This document shows, piece by piece, positions 33,129 through 42,092 of a stretch of 45,464 nt of DNA. How positions within the stretch are numbered: the first letter of the stretch is position 1; every line of letters starts with the position of its first letter. Under the pieces are notes generated by a model that saw only the letters and a list, made by a program, of their open reading frames with translations, was not told the DNA's origin and did no database searches. Made by a program: the position numbers and the translations under genes. The DNA is from JAUICS01 sp964384335 (GTDB lineage: Bacteria > Pseudomonadota > Alphaproteobacteria > Micavibrionales > Micavibrionaceae): contig CAYLKN010000016.1 in NCBI GenBank assembly GCA_964384335.1, positions 1-45,464 of the forward strand. The letters are read 5' to 3'.

Positions 33129-34064
33129 TTAAAAGTTAAAAACCCTTACCGGTTTTAATTTCGCACCAAGCAGAGCGGTTACAGCCACAGGCTGGTTTGC
33201 CTGTTTTGCCAGAATTTCCCTTTCCTCCGTACAGGGAAAGTCAATTCCGGCGTTCTGCATCCTCTCGATATCCGGTTTTGAACTGAATACAAGTTCGCCG
33301 CCGTTTCTGAGTTTGCCTGCCTCTTGCGGGGTCAGACCGATGGCCGGGATGTCGTCCAGCACAACGTCCAACGGAAGTAAAACCGCGTCAAGATCCGCAA
33401 TATGATCAAAATTTTCCAAAATGTCCAGAGAAATCATGTTTTTTTCGGTCAAAGGCCCGACACGGGTGCGGCGAAGAGTGGAGACATGGCCGAAACAGCC
33501 AAGTGAATGGCCCATATCGCGGGCGAGGGAGCGGACATATGTCCCCTTACCGCATGTGACACGGAAACGGGATCTATCCCTGTCGTGTGAAAGTATTTCA
33601 AAACTGTCGATCCGGACTTCCCGTGTTTTCAGAATAACCTCCTCATCATTCCGGGCTTTATCATACGCCCTTTTACCGTCTACCTTAACGGCCGAATACA
33701 AAGGCGGTGTCTGGTTTATCAGGCCTGTAAACTGAGGAAGAAGAGCTTCAACCTGTTCTTTTACGGGGCGTTTGTCCGATGTTTGAAGAATGTCGCCTTC
33801 GAGGTCGTCAGTGGTCCTTTGTTCACCCCATGTTACATCGAATTCATAAACTTTGGTTTTTTCCATGACAAAGGAAACAGTTTTTGTTGCCTCGCCAAGC
33901 GCAACGGGCAGACATCCGGTAGCCAGAGGATCAAGGGTGCCGCCGTGCCCAGCCTTTGAAGGGTTCAGAGCCTTTTTGATTTTTCCAAGAGTCTGCGTGG
34001 AGGTTAAACCGTAAGGCTTGTCCACATTCAGCCATCCATGTATGCGGTTCTTGTTTTTAGTCAC
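33129..34064 (-). CDS. truB: tRNA pseudouridine(55) synthase
   Basis: A 311-aa TruB that makes pseudouridine 55 in the T loop of most tRNAs. The catalytic Asp is in GHGGTLDPLATGCLPVALG (about 39-57). INQTPPLYSAVKVDGKRAYD and TCGKGTYVRSLARDMGHSLG are the other family blocks, and a C-terminal RNA-binding extension is present. The start is GTG at 34064; no nearby ATG gives the usual N-terminus (HGWLNVDKPYGLTST). It lies 13 bp after rbfA and 23 bp before rpsO. Confidence 0.97.
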   Translation of the reverse strand: MTKNKNRIHGWLNVDKPYGLTSTQTLGKIKKALNPSKAGHGGTLDPLATGCLPVALGEATKTVSFVMEKTKVYEFDVTWGEQRTTDDLEGDILQTSDKRPVKEQVEALLPQFTGLINQTPPLYSAVKVDGKRAYDKARNDEEVILKTREVRIDSFEILSHDRDRSRFRVTCGKGTYVRSLARDMGHSLGCFGHVSTLRRTRVGPLTEKNMISLDILENFDHIADLDAVLLPLDVVLDDIPAIGLTPQEAGKLRNGGELVFSSKPDIERMQNAGIDFPCTEEREILAKQANQPVAVTALLGAKLKPVRVFNF

Positions 34065-34077
34065 GGGCCTTTTGGAT

Positions 34078-34440
34078 TTAGGTGTCTGATTTGGGAATAT
34101 TTTTTAGAATTGTTTCGATTTTGTCCGCCTGCTCAAAGCTTTCATCCTTAACAAAATGCACTTTTGGAACATTTTTGAGACGGATGTTGAGGTTGATCTG
34201 TTTCTGGAAATAAGACGAAGCCTCGTTTAAAGCCGGCAGAATATCCTCCATATCTCTGCCGCCGAGACTGAGCACATACGCGGTGGCATGTTTTAAATCC
34301 GGACTTACTCGAACTTCGGTAACCGTAATGGTCCGGGCGTCCAGAAGGGCTTCATCATGAAAACGTCCTTTTTGCAGTGTGTCCACAATGATATGCCGCA
34401 CTTCCTCGCCGACTTTAAGCTGTCTCTGGGTTCTTTCCAT
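34078..34440 (-). CDS. rbfA: 30S ribosome-binding factor A
   Basis: A 120-aa RbfA, a KH-like protein that binds immature 30S subunits and helps finish the 5' end of 16S rRNA, also aiding cold growth. The family start RTQRQLKVGEEVRHIIVDTL and the strand/helix block ITVTEVRVSPDLKHATAYVL are clear, followed by VPKVHFVKDESFEQADKIET. It lies 24 bp after infB and 13 bp before truB on the minus strand, the normal order. Confidence 0.96.
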   Translation of the reverse strand: MERTQRQLKVGEEVRHIIVDTLQKGRFHDEALLDARTITVTEVRVSPDLKHATAYVLSLGGRDMEDILPALNEASSYFQKQINLNIRLKNVPKVHFVKDESFEQADKIETILKNIPKSDT

Positions 34441-34464
34441 TTCAATAATCTTGCCCTGATACGA

Positions 34465-36984
34465 TTACTGAATGGTGCGGGCTTCCTCGATAAGTTCGTA
34501 ACATTCAATGATATCGCCTTCCTTGATATCATCGTAACTTTCAAAAGCCATACCGCATTCCATTCCTTCCTTAACCTCTTTCACTTCATCTTTAAAACGT
34601 TTCAGTGTTTTCAGCATGCCTTCATGGATAACAACATTGTCACGCAGCAATCGCACTTTTGAACCGCGCCGCACTTCGCCGCTTGTCACCATGCATCCTG
34701 CGACCTTTCCAACTTTCGTAATCGTAAAGACCTGGCGTATTTCTGCCTGTCCTATATACTCTTCCCGCTGGATCGGCGACAGCATTCCACTCAAAATACC
34801 TTTAACATCATCCAGCACATTGTAGATAATGTTGTAATACCTTATATCAACGCTTTCACGGTTGGCGAGTTCCCGTGCCTGAGGATTGGCCCTTACGTTA
34901 AATCCAATAATCAGTGCATTTGAAGCATTCGCAAGCTGGACGTCGGATTCCGTAATTCCGCCAACACCGGAGTGCAGAATATCCGCACTTATACCTTCAT
35001 TTTCGTCGCTCATTTTTTGCAGAGAACCGGACAAGGCTTCCAGTGATCCGTGGACATCAGCCTTGATAATAATGGGAAGTGACTGAACATCCTTGCTTTC
35101 CCGCGCTTTTTGCAACATCTGCTCGAATGAGCTTCTGGATCCTGCCAGAGCTGCTGCCGATGCTTCCCGTAATTTCCGGTGACGAAATTCTGAAATCTCG
35201 CGTGCCCGGTTTTCATCTTCCACAACAATGAACTGGTCCCCGGCCTGCGGCGCACCGTTAAGGCCAAGTATCTCAACGGGCTGGCCTGGAACGGCTTTGT
35301 CTATATTATTCCCTTTGTCGTTGTTGATGGCACGGACGCGTCCCCATTCAGATCCCACAACAAATATATCGCCAATTTCCAGAGTTCCTTTCTGGATAAG
35401 CACACTTGCGACATTCCCGCGGCCTTGTTCCTGTTTTGCCTCGATCACCGTACCACGCGCTGAACGGTTGCTGTTTGCCTTTAATTCAAGGATTTCCGAT
35501 TGCAGGCCAATGGTTTCAAGAAGCTTGTCCAGATTTTTGTTCTGTTTGGCCGACACTTCCACGCAAAGCACTTCTCCGCCCATTTCCTCGATAACAATTT
35601 CGTGACTAAGAAGATCCTGTTTGATTTTTTGCGGGTTTGCTTCCGGCAGGTCGATTTTGTTAATGGCGACAATTATTGGGACTTTTGCAGCCTTTGCATG
35701 TTTTATGGCTTCAATTGTCTGGGGCATGACACTGTCGTTTGCGGCAACGACCAGGACGACGATATCCGTAACATTTGCACCCCTTGCGCGCATCTCTGTA
35801 AATGCTTCGTGACCGGGGGTGTCCAGAAAAGTAATCATACCGCCGTGGGGTGCCTCAATCTGATATGCCCCAATATGCTGCGTAATACCGCCGGCCTCGC
35901 CCGAGACAACATTTGCCTTGCGCAAAGCATCCAGCAGGGATGTTTTCCCGTGATCGACATGCCCCATAATTGTTACAATCGGAGGTCGGGGTTCCAGATT
36001 TTCTTCTTTGTCTTCAAAGTCTTCAAGGACATGTTCGACATCTGCTTCGGTTACACGTTTTGTAATGTGACCAAATTCATCAATAATCAGTTCCGCAGTA
36101 TCGGCATCGATCGTTTGATTGATTGTCGCCATCACTCCCATTTTCATGAGAGATTTTACAATATCACCGCTTCTTTCGGCCATTCGGTTTGATAATTCCT
36201 GTACGGTAATAAATTCAGGCAGAATGATCTCTCGTTTGATTTTAACGGGTGGCGGCTTTGGGCCTGCCATTTTTTTTGCCTTTTCACGTGCCCTTTTCAG
36301 GGATGACATTGAAGGACCACGATCACGGTCATACTCTTCGTTCAAGGCCTGAGTAATGGTTATGCGGCCGGCTTTTCTGGGCTCTTCGGTTTCTTTTTTT
36401 GATGTTTTCTGTCTGGCCTGTGCCAGTTTTAACCTTTCTCGGTAAGACAGGGAACCGGTTTCATTGTCTCCCGATCCTTCTTCAAGCAGGCTGTCTTCCT
36501 CTTCCTGTTCAGCCTCTTCTTCTTTTCGGGTCTTTTGAAGTCTCAGTGACAAAACCTCTCTTGGCTTGTTTTCAGGACGGGCTGTTGATAAGCCAATCTG
36601 ATTGCTTTCGTCGCTACTGTCTTCCTTTTCCTCGCTTTGCGATTGACGGTTTTTTCCGTCCTGCATAGCACGCTTTAACGCTTCTGTTCTGGCCTGTCTT
36701 TCACTTTCGGTAAGTGATCCCGGTGAAGTTGCACGGTCCTCAGTTTGTGAAGCTTTATCATCATTTCGGCTTTCAGAAGATTTCACGGGCGCGGATGAAC
36801 GGCGTTTTTTAACTTCTACCGCAACGTGACTTGATCCCCTGCCTTGAGATTGCCGGCTTTGGCCAGCGGATGTGCCGCCTTTCAGGCTCAGGGTCTTTTT
36901 GTTACCGGACAGACTTAAGGTTTTTTTTTCCTTTTTGTCTTCTTCGTTTTCCGATTCTTCAGATTTTGTTTTGGTCTCGTTCAT
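34465..36984 (-). CDS. infB: Translation initiation factor IF-2
   Basis: An 839-aa IF-2, the GTPase that brings fMet-tRNA to the 30S subunit and promotes subunit joining. A long charged, low-complexity N-terminus (about 1-250, Lys/Glu/Ser/Arg-rich) is followed by the IF2-N domain (LPEFITVQELSNRMAERSGD). The G domain comes next, with G1 GHVDHGKTSLLDAL, the switch II DTPGHEAF and G4 NKIDLP, then domains II, III and the fMet-tRNA-binding C-terminal part ending VKEGMECGMAFESYDDIKEG. The gene follows nusA after 121 bp, and ylxR, usual between the two, is absent. Confidence 0.98.
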   Translation of the reverse strand: MNETKTKSEESENEEDKKEKKTLSLSGNKKTLSLKGGTSAGQSRQSQGRGSSHVAVEVKKRRSSAPVKSSESRNDDKASQTEDRATSPGSLTESERQARTEALKRAMQDGKNRQSQSEEKEDSSDESNQIGLSTARPENKPREVLSLRLQKTRKEEEAEQEEEDSLLEEGSGDNETGSLSYRERLKLAQARQKTSKKETEEPRKAGRITITQALNEEYDRDRGPSMSSLKRAREKAKKMAGPKPPPVKIKREIILPEFITVQELSNRMAERSGDIVKSLMKMGVMATINQTIDADTAELIIDEFGHITKRVTEADVEHVLEDFEDKEENLEPRPPIVTIMGHVDHGKTSLLDALRKANVVSGEAGGITQHIGAYQIEAPHGGMITFLDTPGHEAFTEMRARGANVTDIVVLVVAANDSVMPQTIEAIKHAKAAKVPIIVAINKIDLPEANPQKIKQDLLSHEIVIEEMGGEVLCVEVSAKQNKNLDKLLETIGLQSEILELKANSNRSARGTVIEAKQEQGRGNVASVLIQKGTLEIGDIFVVGSEWGRVRAINNDKGNNIDKAVPGQPVEILGLNGAPQAGDQFIVVEDENRAREISEFRHRKLREASAAALAGSRSSFEQMLQKARESKDVQSLPIIIKADVHGSLEALSGSLQKMSDENEGISADILHSGVGGITESDVQLANASNALIIGFNVRANPQARELANRESVDIRYYNIIYNVLDDVKGILSGMLSPIQREEYIGQAEIRQVFTITKVGKVAGCMVTSGEVRRGSKVRLLRDNVVIHEGMLKTLKRFKDEVKEVKEGMECGMAFESYDDIKEGDIIECYELIEEARTIQ

Positions 36985-37105
36985 TCTTTACCAATATCTT
37001 CAGGGCCTTTAAAAGCCCTATGTTTAAACTAGTTAATCCGTGAATGCAAATGAACATCTCTTATTCCGTTATCATTCCTGAAAAGAGATATATTGCTTAA
37101 AACTT

Positions 37106-38707
37106 TTATCCAACAGATTCCTTTTTTACAGTCTCTTCATTTCCATTGTCTTCTGCTTCGGCACCATCTGTTTCCGCATCTTCTGCCGAAGAGTCTGAAG
37201 CCTCCTGATTATCCTGATCTTGCTCCGAGAACCAGTGTTCACGCGCTTTCATAATGATATCGCTTGCTTTTTTCTCGGTCAGTAATCCGCTGCCCACAAT
37301 TTCAATCAGTTCATCGGTTGCCAGATCGGCCAGATCGTCCCGTGTTTTAATTCCGTTTTCTCCAAGTTTGATGATCACATCAGGTTTAAGGCCGGGCAGA
37401 GTAACAAGATCCTCCTTGATACCAAGTTCGTCCTGCTTGGCTTTAAGCTCGTCCGCTTTCTGTTGAAGATAGTTCCGGGCCCTTTCCAGAAGTTCCGCGG
37501 ATACGTCTTCATCAAATCCTTCAATGTCATTTAACTCTGACTGATCGGCCTCCACAATTTCTTCGATTGTTGAAAACCCTTCTGCGATCAGGAGATGGGC
37601 GATAACATCATCCACATCGAGGGCAGCGATAAACAGTTCGGATTTCGTTTTGAATTCTTCTGCCCGGCGTGTTGATTCCTCTTCTTCGGTCATAATGTCG
37701 ATATCCCATCCGGTAAGGATGGAAGCCAGTCTGACATTCTGGCCGCGGCGGCCTATGGCAAGACTAAGATTTTCTTCCGGCACTACAATATCCATGCGTT
37801 TTTTATCCTCATCGAGAACCACTTTGGAAACTTCGGCCGGGGCGAGGGCATTGATCACAAACGTGGGGATGTTTTCTGACCAGGTGATAATATCTATTTT
37901 TTCACCCTGTAATTCATTTACTACCGCCTGAACCCGGCTTCCGCGCATTCCGACGCAGGCGCCGACAGGATCAATCGAGGGATCGTTGCTGTATACCGCG
38001 ATTTTGGCCCGGCTGCCGGGGTCACGAGCGACACCTTTGATTTCAATGATACCGTCATAAATTTCCGGCACTTCCTGTGTAAACAATTTTGCCATGAATT
38101 CAGGGTGGGAGCGGGACAGAAATATCTGTGGCCCTTTCGGTTCGCTTCTGACGTCCAGAATGATCGCTCTTACCCGGTCGCCGTTTTTAATATGTTCACG
38201 GGGTATGGTTTCATCACGGCGCAGCAACGCTTCCGCCCGTCCGCTCATATCAATCGTGGCATTGCCGTATTCAACGCGCTTAACAACGCCGTTAATAATT
38301 TCGCCGACGCGATCCTTGAATTCTTCATATTGACGCTGTCTTTCGGCTTCCCTGACTTTCTGAAGAATAACCTGTTTTGCAGTCTGCGCGGCAATGCGGC
38401 CGAAATCGAGCGGCGGTAAGTCATCAATGATGAAGTCTCCCACCGCGACGCCCGGCTTTATCCGTTTTGCCTGTTCAGGCGTCAGCTGGGTCATTTCATC
38501 TTCTATATCTTCCGCATTTCTGACTTCGCGAAAACGCTGGAGACTTATATCGCCCGTTTTTCTGTCGATAAATGCCCGTATGTCGTGATCATGGCCGTAT
38601 TTTGACCTTCCGGCTTTCTGGATGGCTTCTTCCATCGCTTCCAATACAATTTCCTTGCTGATGTCTTTTTCACGCGCAACGCTATCGGCAATCTGAAGCA
38701 TTTCCAT
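37106..38707 (-). CDS. nusA: Transcription termination/antitermination factor NusA
   Basis: A 533-aa NusA that binds RNA polymerase and modulates pausing, termination and antitermination. The N-terminal domain (EMLQIADSVAREKDISKEIV) is followed by an S1 domain, two KH domains (ACVGMRGSRVQAVVNELQGE and LSLAIGRRGQNVRLASILTG) and two C-terminal acidic helix-hairpin repeats (ELNDIEGFDEDVSAELLERA and VTLPGLKPDVIIKLGENGIK). An acidic tail completes it. GAAGGA precedes the ATG. It lies 22 bp after rimP in the usual rimP-nusA order. Confidence 0.98.
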   Translation of the reverse strand: MEMLQIADSVAREKDISKEIVLEAMEEAIQKAGRSKYGHDHDIRAFIDRKTGDISLQRFREVRNAEDIEDEMTQLTPEQAKRIKPGVAVGDFIIDDLPPLDFGRIAAQTAKQVILQKVREAERQRQYEEFKDRVGEIINGVVKRVEYGNATIDMSGRAEALLRRDETIPREHIKNGDRVRAIILDVRSEPKGPQIFLSRSHPEFMAKLFTQEVPEIYDGIIEIKGVARDPGSRAKIAVYSNDPSIDPVGACVGMRGSRVQAVVNELQGEKIDIITWSENIPTFVINALAPAEVSKVVLDEDKKRMDIVVPEENLSLAIGRRGQNVRLASILTGWDIDIMTEEEESTRRAEEFKTKSELFIAALDVDDVIAHLLIAEGFSTIEEIVEADQSELNDIEGFDEDVSAELLERARNYLQQKADELKAKQDELGIKEDLVTLPGLKPDVIIKLGENGIKTRDDLADLATDELIEIVGSGLLTEKKASDIIMKAREHWFSEQDQDNQEASDSSAEDAETDGAEAEDNGNEETVKKESVG

Positions 38708-38729
38708 TTTTTCGTCCTTCTCTTTTCGT

Positions 38730-39239
38730 CTAGGGTGTTGTGGTTTCCTGTTTGCTTTTTTTAAAAATATCGTCCGGAATGACTAGCTTTGCTTTTTCAA
38801 TTGCGGAATAGGGCAGTTTATAATCCATTCCTTCACATTCTATCAATACTTCTTCTTTGTTCTCATCGTATTCCTTTAATACACCTCTAAAGCGCTTGCG
38901 GCCGTCCAGTGGGCTGTCAAGTTCGATTTTGGCTTCCTTGCCTGTGAAGAGGGTAAAATCTTTCTGGCTGACAAGCGGACGGTCAATCCCGGGTGAGCCG
39001 ACTTCCAAAGTATAGGGGCCGGATATAATATCCTCCACATCCAGCATGGCGGAAACGGAGCGGTTAATAGCCGCACATTCATCAAGCGTCGGCGATGTCA
39101 TATCAGCCTTCTCAACAAAAATCTGAAGATTTGAACCTTTATTTTCAGTTCTGAACTGAATGTCAACAATATTGCATCCTCTTTCCGCAACGGCAGGCTC
39201 AATCAACATGCAAACCTGTTTTTCCAAACCTTTTTTCAT
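38730..39239 (-). CDS. rimP: Ribosome maturation factor RimP
   Basis: A 169-aa RimP, needed for 30S subunit maturation. Family blocks are CNIVDIQFRTENKGSNLQIF, DECAAINRSVSAMLDVEDII and the diagnostic YTLEVGSPGIDRPLVSQKDF (about 87-106). The frame extends upstream to a GTG at 39293, but that codon lies within a terminator hairpin, and the ATG at 39239 (MKKGLEKQVCML) gives the normal family N-terminus. It is the first gene of the minus-strand translation block. Its promoter must lie in the short space after trmB. Confidence 0.95.
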   Translation of the reverse strand: MKKGLEKQVCMLIEPAVAERGCNIVDIQFRTENKGSNLQIFVEKADMTSPTLDECAAINRSVSAMLDVEDIISGPYTLEVGSPGIDRPLVSQKDFTLFTGKEAKIELDSPLDGRKRFRGVLKEYDENKEEVLIECEGMDYKLPYSAIEKAKLVIPDDIFKKSKQETTTP

Positions 39240-39269
39240 AGTGAACCAATCAAAAAACAATATCCAAAC

Positions 39270-39296
39270 AAAAAGGGCGGACAATCGGTCCACCCT
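39270..39296 (-). terminator. Terminator between trmB and rimP
   Basis: On the minus strand AGGGTGGAC and GTCCGCCCT form a 9-bp stem with one G-T pair and a 5-nt loop, followed by a T run. It starts 43 bp after the trmB stop and ends 30 bp before the rimP ATG, so it should separate metK-trmB transcripts from the rimP-nusA-infB operon. Confidence 0.75.
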
Positions 39297-39338
39297 CTAT
39301 AAAATTATTCAGTATTAATAAATGTATATAGATTATGG

Positions 39339-40046
39339 TCACGTATGTCCAGTATTTTGTCGCAATTTTTTAATGCATTCAGCTTTTATAAAGAAGAGGT
39401 TGCGTCCGGCTTCCTCGGCTTTACGCTGGTATTTTGTGGGGATCAGCGCGCCGGGGCGCGTACGCCAGTCAAGTTTTGTTTGTGCGTCCCATTGAAAAGA
39501 GGCATGTCGCACGACATGCGCTGACATCCATTCGGCCAGTTCCTCAACATCGGTGGACAGGTAAAGTGAAGCACCGGGTTTCAGTATCCGGGCAAAAATA
39601 TCCAGGGTATCCGGATTTATAATTCTGCGTTTGTGATGTCTGGATTTTGGCCATGGGTCGGGGTTCAGGATAAACATCCCGTCGAGTGTGTTCTCTTCCA
39701 GTTTCTGTGCCAGATAGATGCCGTCATCGGGCCAGATGCGAATGTTATCCAGGGTTTCCTCTGAAACAGAAGACAAAAGATTTGAAATGCCGTTTATAAA
39801 CGGCTCACAACCGATATACCCGGAATCAGGATTTTCCCTGTGCTTTGCGGCCACAAACTCGCCGCTTCCAAAGCCGATTTCAAGAAATATCTTTTCGTAT
39901 TGCCCTTTAAAAAAATAATATGGGTTTATTTTTTTTTCTCTCTCCAGGACATCATTCTTTATCTCAATGAGTGGGAGGAGTTTTTCCAAAACGTCTTGAC
40001 GGCTTTGGGTAAGAGGGCGTCCTTTCCGGCGGCCGTATAAAGGCAT
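39339..40046 (-). CDS. trmB: tRNA (guanine(46)-N7)-methyltransferase
   Basis: A 235-aa SAM-dependent enzyme that methylates G46 in the variable loop of tRNAs. The SAM loop IFLEIGFGSGEFVAAKHREN is followed by the TrmB signature NPDPWPKSRHHKRRIINPDT (about 129-148), and LKPGASLYLSTDVEELAEWM is typical of the C-terminal half. The ATG at 40046 follows the metK stop by 16 bp, so the two are very likely cotranscribed. A terminator follows. Confidence 0.97.
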   Translation of the reverse strand: MPLYGRRKGRPLTQSRQDVLEKLLPLIEIKNDVLEREKKINPYYFFKGQYEKIFLEIGFGSGEFVAAKHRENPDSGYIGCEPFINGISNLLSSVSEETLDNIRIWPDDGIYLAQKLEENTLDGMFILNPDPWPKSRHHKRRIINPDTLDIFARILKPGASLYLSTDVEELAEWMSAHVVRHASFQWDAQTKLDWRTRPGALIPTKYQRKAEEAGRNLFFIKAECIKKLRQNTGHT

Positions 40047-40062
40047 AGCTCAGCCGGACTTA

Positions 40063-41241
40063 TTAACCCAGAATACCCTGAAGGGTTTCAACAAGATCTG
40101 TTTTTTCCCAGGAAAAGCCGCCGTTATTATCCGGCTTTCTTCCAAAATGACCGTATGCTGCAGTTCTTGCATAAATAGGTTTGTTCAGTTGAAGATGTTC
40201 CCGAATACCGCGCGGCGTCAGGTCCATACTTTCCCGGATTGCCTTTATGATCATGTCTTCGCCCACTTTGCCGGTGCCGTGCGTATTGACATAGACTGAG
40301 ATCGGCTTTGATATGCCGATTGCGTAAGCCAACTGGATTGTGCATCTGTCGGCATATTCCGCGGCAATAACATTTTTTGCAAGATACCGTGCGGCATACG
40401 CGGCCGAACGGTCAACTTTTGAAGGGTCTTTACCTGAGAAGGCGCCTCCGCCATGCGGTGCCGCACCACCGTATGTATCAACAATAATTTTACGGCCGGT
40501 AAGACCGGCGTCGCCAACCGGCCCGCCAATCACAAAACGTCCGGTGGGATTAATATACAACTCATCATCCGGACACATCCATCCATCGGGCAGGACCTGT
40601 TCAATATAAGGTTTAACAATATCACGGACATCCTTTTGTGAGAGACCGTCGTCATGCTGCGTTGAGAGAACAACGGATGTCGCCCTGACAGGTTTGGAAT
40701 CTCTGTACTCCAGAGTGACCTGAGATTTGGCATCCGGTTTCAGCTGCGGTAACTCTCCGTTTCTTCTGGCCTCTGCAAGCTTCCGGAGAATCTTATGACT
40801 ATAGAAAATCGGGGCCGGCATCAGAACGTCGCTTTCCCGGCAGGCGTAGCCGAACATTATACCCTGATCCCCGGCGCCGTCGTCTTTTTCGGTATTGCTA
40901 TCCACACCCTGAGCAATATCCGGGGACTGATTGTGCAGTTTTACGTCAATATGCACGTTTTCCCAATGAAATCCTTCCTGTTCATATCCGATTTTACGGA
41001 TAGCTTCGCGTGTTGTGTCTTCGATAAGCTTGGTCGTTACTTCTTCCGGGCCTCTGGTTTCTCCGGCTATAACCACCGTATCCGGGCACGTGAGTGTTTC
41101 AATTGCCGTTCTTGAAAATGGGTCGTGGGACAGAAAAAGATCAACTATGGTATCGGAAATACAATCGCATACCTTATCAGGGTGGCCTTCAGCCACAGAT
41201 TCACTCGTAAAAATATAATCTTTAAGGGATGTTTTCTGCAT
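40063..41241 (-). CDS. metK: S-adenosylmethionine synthetase
   Basis: A 392-aa MetK that makes SAM from methionine and ATP. The N-terminal block YIFTSESVAEGHPDKVCDCI, the ATP-binding stretch DDGAGDQGIMFGYACRESDV, and the P-loop-like GGGAFSGKDPSKVDRSAAYA are all intact. An in-frame ATG at 41265 (MNPYSGHI) is an alternative start with a GGTGA before it; ATG 41241 gives the usual N-terminus. The 5' leader contains a tandem CCTTTACCGG pair at 41370-41390 on the plus strand; I could not recognise a SAM riboswitch in it. Confidence 0.97.
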   Translation of the reverse strand: MQKTSLKDYIFTSESVAEGHPDKVCDCISDTIVDLFLSHDPFSRTAIETLTCPDTVVIAGETRGPEEVTTKLIEDTTREAIRKIGYEQEGFHWENVHIDVKLHNQSPDIAQGVDSNTEKDDGAGDQGIMFGYACRESDVLMPAPIFYSHKILRKLAEARRNGELPQLKPDAKSQVTLEYRDSKPVRATSVVLSTQHDDGLSQKDVRDIVKPYIEQVLPDGWMCPDDELYINPTGRFVIGGPVGDAGLTGRKIIVDTYGGAAPHGGGAFSGKDPSKVDRSAAYAARYLAKNVIAAEYADRCTIQLAYAIGISKPISVYVNTHGTGKVGEDMIIKAIRESMDLTPRGIREHLQLNKPIYARTAAYGHFGRKPDNNGGFSWEKTDLVETLQGILG

Positions 41242-41453
41242 GATATGTCCGGAATAAGGGTTCATATTTCACCATAACTTTAAAATTTTTTTATGTTGTA
41301 GATTATCAGCAATTACGATCAGTACAAGCAGAAATTGTTTTTGAATAACATCAGGCAGGTTTTTTGATCCCTTTACCGGTCCTTTACCGGGCAAATTCAA
41401 GGCCCCGAATTGTCACTAAATGGAACCTTGTTTATTTCAGATATTTGATGTTT

Positions 41454-41933
41454 TTATTCCTTACTGCTTTCGGAAATGGATTTCAGGAATTTGACTGCAT
41501 CCTTGCGCAGTTTGGGACTCTCGATCGAATAATATATCTTTACAAGTTCCAGAGTTTCCTTTTCCTGGAATATCTTGTCATCGATAATATCTTCCTGTCG
41601 GTCTTCCCCGAATCCGGGAACCCGTTCATATTTAATTTCGTTCTTGGCATCGAATTGTTCGAAAAACCATCCGATTTGAATTTCAAGGATTTTGGAAAGC
41701 TCATGCAGACGCCCTGCACTAATCCTGTTAGAACCTCTTTCATATTTCTGTATCTGCTGAAATGTGATTCCAAGAAGCTCGGCCAGTTTTTCCTGGCTCA
41801 ACCCCATAATATTTCTACGCATCCGCAGGCGCTGCCCGACATGCTCATCCATTGCGGTTGCTCTTCCCTTCGTCTTTTTCTCTTGATTGCCAAAGTCATT
41901 GGGAGAGGACGGTTTATTATTATTTTTGGACAT
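41454..41933 (-). CDS. XRE/Cro-CI family transcriptional regulator
   Basis: A 159-aa DNA-binding protein with a helix-turn-helix domain at about residues 28-90. VGQRLRMRRNIMGLSQEKLA leads into ELLGITFQQIQKYERGSNRI, the classical XRE HTH with its Gln/Lys-rich recognition helix. The C-terminal part (ETLELVKIYYSIESPKLRKD) is a short helical segment of unknown role. The frame opens at a TTG at 41960; ATG 41933 has AGGAAAG about nine bases before it. This regulator sits between lnt and metK in many alphaproteobacteria. Its targets are not known from sequence. Confidence 0.93.
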   Translation of the reverse strand: MSKNNNKPSSPNDFGNQEKKTKGRATAMDEHVGQRLRMRRNIMGLSQEKLAELLGITFQQIQKYERGSNRISAGRLHELSKILEIQIGWFFEQFDAKNEIKYERVPGFGEDRQEDIIDDKIFQEKETLELVKIYYSIESPKLRKDAVKFLKSISESSKE

Positions 41934-42046
41934 AAGTTTTAACTTTCCTGTGAGTAACAATATTACTAAATTTCAAAATATCAAAAAACAATTTCAAAAA
42001 GCGATGCAAAATAAGAAAAAAATCTTTTATTTTACGAAATCCCTTT

Positions 42047-42070
42047 AAGTTTATATTTCATATTAAACTT
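42047..42070. promoter_or_regulatory. Inverted repeat between lnt and the XRE regulator
   Basis: AAGTTTA and TAAACTT (42047-42053 and 42064-42070) are separated by ten bases in a very AT-rich 159-bp spacer. It lies after the lnt stop and before the regulator start on the minus strand. It could be an operator bound by the regulator itself, or a weak terminator of lnt. Confidence 0.35.
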
Positions 42071-42092
42071 GAAGCTTCTTTGCAACTAACTC

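Noticed and set aside
35500..36192. 230-aa plus-strand open frame opposite infB
   Set aside because: It is antisense to the G domain of IF-2 and Cys/Phe/His-rich in the way of reverse-strand reading of a conserved gene. There is no independent evidence of coding.
41266..41453. SAM riboswitch in the metK leader
   Set aside because: I looked for a SAM-II-like or other known aptamer pattern and could not find a convincing core. Only a short tandem CCTTTACCGG pair is present. A covariance-model search would be decisive.
41364..41942. 192-aa plus-strand open frame opposite the XRE regulator
   Set aside because: It is an antisense shadow of an intact helix-turn-helix gene and the metK leader; the Phe/Leu-rich content is the usual result of such reading.
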